Position numbers and translations under genes: made by a program. The notes below the pieces were generated by a model. That model made no database searches. It saw only the letters and a program-made list of their open reading frames with translations, and had not been told where the DNA came from. DNA of 64,000 nucleotides from Legionella quinlivanii (GTDB taxonomy: Bacteria > Pseudomonadota > Gammaproteobacteria > Legionellales > Legionellaceae), in NCBI RefSeq assembly GCF_900461555.1, contig NZ_UGOX01000001.1, positions 2,307,501-2,371,500 of the forward strand, given 5' to 3'. This document shows positions 63,808 to 64,000 of the stretch, in pieces (within the stretch, counting starts at the first letter, position 1; the number at the start of each line of letters is the position of its first letter).

Positions 63808-64000
63808 ATGACGACAATGATTTCATTTTTCTATTTGATTGCCGCTGTCTGTTTTATTCTGGCCTTAAAGGGTCTGGCTAGCCCGTCAACTTCCCGCCGA
63901 GGTAACTTACTGGGTATATTCGGGATGGCACTGGCAATTGGCGCTACTCTGATGATGCCAGTCATCAATCATCACCTGTTGCTTATCGGCCTGATTATCG
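63808..64000 (+). CDS. pntB: NAD(P) transhydrogenase subunit beta, start only
   Basis: The first 64 codons start at ATG 63808, after GGATGG, and continue past the window. They encode membrane spans (SFFYLIAAVCFILALKGL, ASPSTSRRGNLLGIFGMALA) matching the N-terminus of PntB. It carries the NADP(H) site and the proton channel in relatives. Confidence 0.92.
   Translation, partial: MTTMISFFYLIAAVCFILALKGLASPSTSRRGNLLGIFGMALAIGATLMMPVINHHLLLIGLII

Overview
The window is AT-rich gammaproteobacterial chromosome and looks like a Legionella species. This is an inference from content: a dense set of eukaryote-like proteins (kinase folds, ankyrin repeats, a SET domain, a CD39-type NTPDase, a Fic relic, papain-like and YopJ-like catalytic signatures), which is typical of Dot/Icm effector repertoires, next to ordinary core genes (comEC, pntAA/pntAB/pntB, tRNA-Thr).

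Region 1 (about 1-13.7 kb) holds probable effectors: an unknown 563-aa protein, a kinase-like protein with a repeated tyrosine-motif tail, an FAD-binding protein, a YopJ-like Cys/His protein, a C58-like protease with ankyrin repeats, and a SET-domain protein. Gene debris lies between them, including decayed copies of the ends of two neighbouring genes and a cluster of three perfect DnaA boxes.

Region 2 (13.9-27 kb) is transport and metabolism: a FadL-like porin, a P1B-type metal ATPase, a DUF6671 protein, the DabA/DabB inorganic-carbon accumulation pair with a divergent LysR gene, and a tightly coupled operon of ABC exporter, HlyD and TolC in which the ABC protein has lost its Walker A motif. 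Region 3 (27-33.3 kb) has a second kinase-like protein, a large unknown probable effector, decayed genes (one a Fic relic), a DHFR-like reductase and a natural GNAT-APH fusion.

Region 4 (33.4-57.9 kb) is a genomic island bounded by a 20-bp direct repeat with one mismatch. The right copy is the 3' end of tRNA-Thr(CGT) and the left copy is a degenerate tRNA end. Inside are a double-glycine-leader peptide gene, three IS3-family elements (one nested in another, two with visible 5-bp target duplications), toxin-antitoxin modules in partly duplicated cassettes, a giant DUF4011-type helicase-nuclease, a frameshifted DEAH helicase gene, a truncated tyrosine integrase, and a satellite-like core (degenerate integrase-like protein, DUF927 ATPase, AlpA-type regulator) flanked by GGGACA repeat clusters. 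There is also an HNH-like protein paired with a TerB/PH-like protein, and a two-gene secreted-protein operon whose last codons were displaced by an IS. Region 5 (57.9-64 kb) returns to the core genome: tRNA-Thr, NTPDase, a small unknown gene, comEC, and the start of the transhydrogenase operon.

The strongest candidates for undescribed biology are the HNH plus TerB/PH pair, the GG-leader peptide, the satellite core with its repeat clusters, and the kinase with paired ITIM-like motifs. No functional assignment was checked by database search. All calls rest on reading the sequence.
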